From Deltaproteobacteria bacterium (GTDB taxonomy: Bacteria; Desulfobacterota; Desulfobacteria; Desulfobacterales; JAABPS01): a stretch of 7,613 bases of DNA. Every line of letters starts with the position of its first letter. Position 1 is the first letter of the stretch. Below the pieces are notes generated by a model, which did no database searches, was not told where the DNA came from, and was given only the letters and a program-made list of their open reading frames with translations. The position numbers were made by a program, and so were the translations under genes. Shown here in pieces: positions 6,554-7,613 of the stretch. The stretch lies in the NCBI GenBank assembly GCA_019309685.1, contig JAFDFT010000102.1, positions 1 to 7,613 of the forward strand. The letters are read 5' to 3'.

Positions 6554-6681
6554 TTCTGCGTTGTGCTGCATTTTGTAATCATTCAACGTACGATAAGTAC
6601 GCCTCATGATTACAAAAATTGCACGCCTTGAATTTGAACTTTTCACAAACCCGTCTAAATAGGATTTTTTACGAGTTCATC
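6532..6681. mobile_element. MITE-like palindromic element, about 150 bp, possible 6-bp target duplication
   Basis: Terminal inverted repeats begin GACAGTCTCGTAAAAAGCC on the left and, read from the right end, GATGAACTCGTAAAAAATCC; the shared core is CTCGTAAAAA. Inside is a perfect 12-bp stem, TTTTGTAATCAT (6571-6582) with ATGATTACAAAA (6605-6616), capped by a smaller CGTAC/GTACG hairpin (6587-6601). GCGT (6558-6561) and ACGC (6622-6625) extend the pairing. ATAATT occurs directly on both sides (6526-6531 and 6682-6687), which could be a target-site duplication, though such AT-rich words recur by chance. There is no coding capacity. Similar ACTTCTGCGTTG...TTTTTACGAG repeats are, from memory, frequent in Desulfobacterales. 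It lies 33 bp upstream of the radical SAM start. Confidence 0.78.
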
Positions 6682-6822
6682 ATAATTTAAAAAAGAATGT
6701 ATTAAATAATCTGGAATAGGTCATTTTGTCAAGGCAGTTAGAGAGCCCGTACATCTTGCTAGACTTGATTAAAATAAAATTACATAAGCCCTGATTCTTA
6801 GTTTTCCAACAAATTGTCCGTT

Positions 6823-6852
6823 GACCTTGAGATAATACTGTGATTCAAGGTC
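6823..6852 (+). promoter_or_regulatory. Perfect 8-bp dyad upstream of the hydrolase, candidate operator or leader hairpin
   Basis: GACCTTGA (6823-6830) and TCAAGGTC (6845-6852) are exact reverse complements around the 14-nt spacer GATAATACTGTGAT. The spacer holds a -10-like GATAAT. The dyad ends 30 nt before the TTG start. It could bind a dimeric regulator over the promoter or fold as a hairpin in the leader; no U-tract follows, so it does not look like a terminator. Confidence 0.5.
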
Positions 6853-6873
6853 TTAAACTGAATTATCGGAGAC

Positions 6874-6885
6874 AGGAAGCAGTTG
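6874..6885 (+). promoter_or_regulatory. Ribosome binding site and TTG start of the alpha/beta hydrolase
   Basis: AGGA at 6874-6877, a 5-nt spacer AGCAG, then TTG at 6883-6885. Together with the in-frame stop 22-24 nt upstream this leaves TTG as the only start that keeps the whole fold and the membrane helix. Confidence 0.7.
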
Positions 6886-7613
6886 ATATTTTTCTACACC
6901 ATTACCGGACTGACACTTTTTTATCTGCTGTTCACGCTTTTTCTCACCTATCTTGTGCAGCAAATACCCCGCGAGCCTGTCAATGATCTGCCGGATTGGG
7001 GGAAGATCATTGATACACGTATTCCAGCCATTGATGGAGGCTTTCTTGAAGTATGGCGTATTGAGCCGGATTCTCCTTCAAAAGGGATCATCGTTTTTGC
7101 CCACGGATGGGGAAGAAACCGGGGTCGCATGGTAGACCGTGCCAGGATTTTCGGGCAGTGGGGGTATACGGCCGTTATTCACAGCGCCAGGGATCATGGC
7201 CGTTCCAGTCCGAAAAGATTTATGAACGCCGTAAAATTTGCAGAAGACATCGAATCTATCCTGGATTGGATCAATGAGACCGTTATCCTATACGGCCATT
7301 CGGCAGGAGCAGGCGGCGCGATCATTGCCGCTCACAAGAACGGTCATAGAATTAAACTTCTATTTTTAGAAGCCTGCTACGCGAATACAAAAGAAGCACT
7401 GTTAAGCCTTTATCGATATGCTAACCAATTTTTTGGTATATGTTTTGGACCCATGATATTGTTCTGGATGAATCTTTTTTACGGGAAACGGCTTGGCCAA
7501 ACTCATCCGGCAGGGCTGGCGCCAGAGTTGAAAATGCCTGTGATGCTTGTTCATGGAGAGAAGGACACACGGTTTCCACTTGCGTTTGCACTTTCATTGA
7601 AAGAAAGTTTCCT
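6883..7613 (+). CDS. Membrane-anchored alpha/beta hydrolase, TTG start, 3' end beyond the window (243 codons seen)
   Basis: A serine hydrolase-fold protein, partial at its C-terminus. Visible: an N-terminal hydrophobic helix at about residues 2-25 (IFFYTITGLTLFYLLF then LFLTYLV), probably a membrane anchor; a strand followed by AHGWGRNRGRM at 73-83 forming the oxyanion region; RDHGRS at 103-108; the nucleophile elbow YGHSAGAGG at 137-145 with Ser140; and LVHGEKDTRFP at 222-232 with Asp228 as the likely acid. The catalytic His should lie past the window edge. The only usable start is TTG at 6883: AGGA sits at 6874-6877 with a 5-nt spacer, an in-frame TGA stands at 6859-6861, and the first in-frame ATG (7129) would remove the oxyanion motif. 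It is divergent from the radical SAM gene. Substrate is unknown; a lipase, esterase or peptidase activity all fit. Confidence 0.87.
   Translation, partial: MIFFYTITGLTLFYLLFTLFLTYLVQQIPREPVNDLPDWGKIIDTRIPAIDGGFLEVWRIEPDSPSKGIIVFAHGWGRNRGRMVDRARIFGQWGYTAVIHSARDHGRSSPKRFMNAVKFAEDIESILDWINETVILYGHSAGAGGAIIAAHKNGHRIKLLFLEACYANTKEALLSLYRYANQFFGICFGPMILFWMNLFYGKRLGQTHPAGLAPELKMPVMLVHGEKDTRFPLAFALSLKESF

Larger units (their letters stand above)
6499..6882. other. Divergent intergenic region between the radical SAM and hydrolase genes
   Basis: Non-coding. It contains the MITE-like element, then AT-rich DNA from 6688 to about 6820 in which I see no gene or RNA, and the 8-bp dyad close to the hydrolase start. 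Promoters for both flanking genes must lie here. Confidence 0.7.

Noticed and set aside
6386..6646. An 86-codon minus-strand frame across the radical SAM start and the MITE
   Set aside because: It overlaps the well-supported radical SAM start in another frame and runs through the MITE palindrome.
6948..7135. Two 60-codon frames on either strand within the hydrolase
   Set aside because: They overlap the TTG-started alpha/beta hydrolase, whose motifs are continuous in its own frame.

Overview
The window reads as an intergenic-rich piece of an anaerobic bacterial chromosome, most likely a sulfate-reducing or syntrophic member of the Desulfobacterota (Desulfobacterales-like). The reasons are indirect. 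The content is ATP-dependent iron-sulfur activase genes and a B12-type radical SAM enzyme. GC is moderate to low. The intergenic DNA carries GGGTTCAA-type tandem repeats and a palindromic repeat (CTCGTAAAAA...TTTTTACGAG ends with ACTTCTGCGTTG) of a kind I associate with that group. The taxonomic call is inference.

Layout, left to right. Positions 1-360 hold no gene: a four-copy 8-bp tandem repeat, then a 181-bp nested palindrome (element E1). Positions 361-4831 are a tight four-gene operon on the minus strand. In transcription order it encodes a COG3580-type protein (366 aa), a COG3581-type protein (312 aa), a BadF/BadG/BcrA/BcrD-type ATPase activase (324 aa) and a CrtI-like FAD oxidoreductase (495 aa). 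Consecutive genes overlap by 4, 20 and 8 bp, so translation is probably coupled. Positions 4832-5178 are a gap with a second copy of the nested palindrome (E2, 182 bp). Positions 5179-6498 encode a cobalamin-binding-type radical SAM protein on the minus strand. Positions 6499-6882 are a divergent intergenic region with a ~150-bp MITE-like element (possible ATAATT target duplication) and an 8+8 bp dyad. From 6883 to the right edge runs a TTG-started, membrane-anchored alpha/beta hydrolase on the plus strand, cut by the window end.

How the genes may work together. HgdC/BadFG-type activases use ATP to push one low-potential electron from a [4Fe-4S] cluster into a partner iron-sulfur protein. The COG3580/COG3581 pair is the natural candidate partner; in many anaerobes homologous segments are fused to the activase in one very large protein. 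Here the parts are separate genes and are joined to a flavin oxidoreductase of the phytoene desaturase/retinol saturase superfamily. No canonical 2-hydroxyacyl-CoA dehydratase or benzoyl-CoA reductase subunit is visible. This makes the operon a candidate for an uncharacterised ATP-driven low-potential redox system, substrate unknown. E1 and E2 lie in opposite orientation at the two ends of this operon, which is the most unexpected structural feature of the window.
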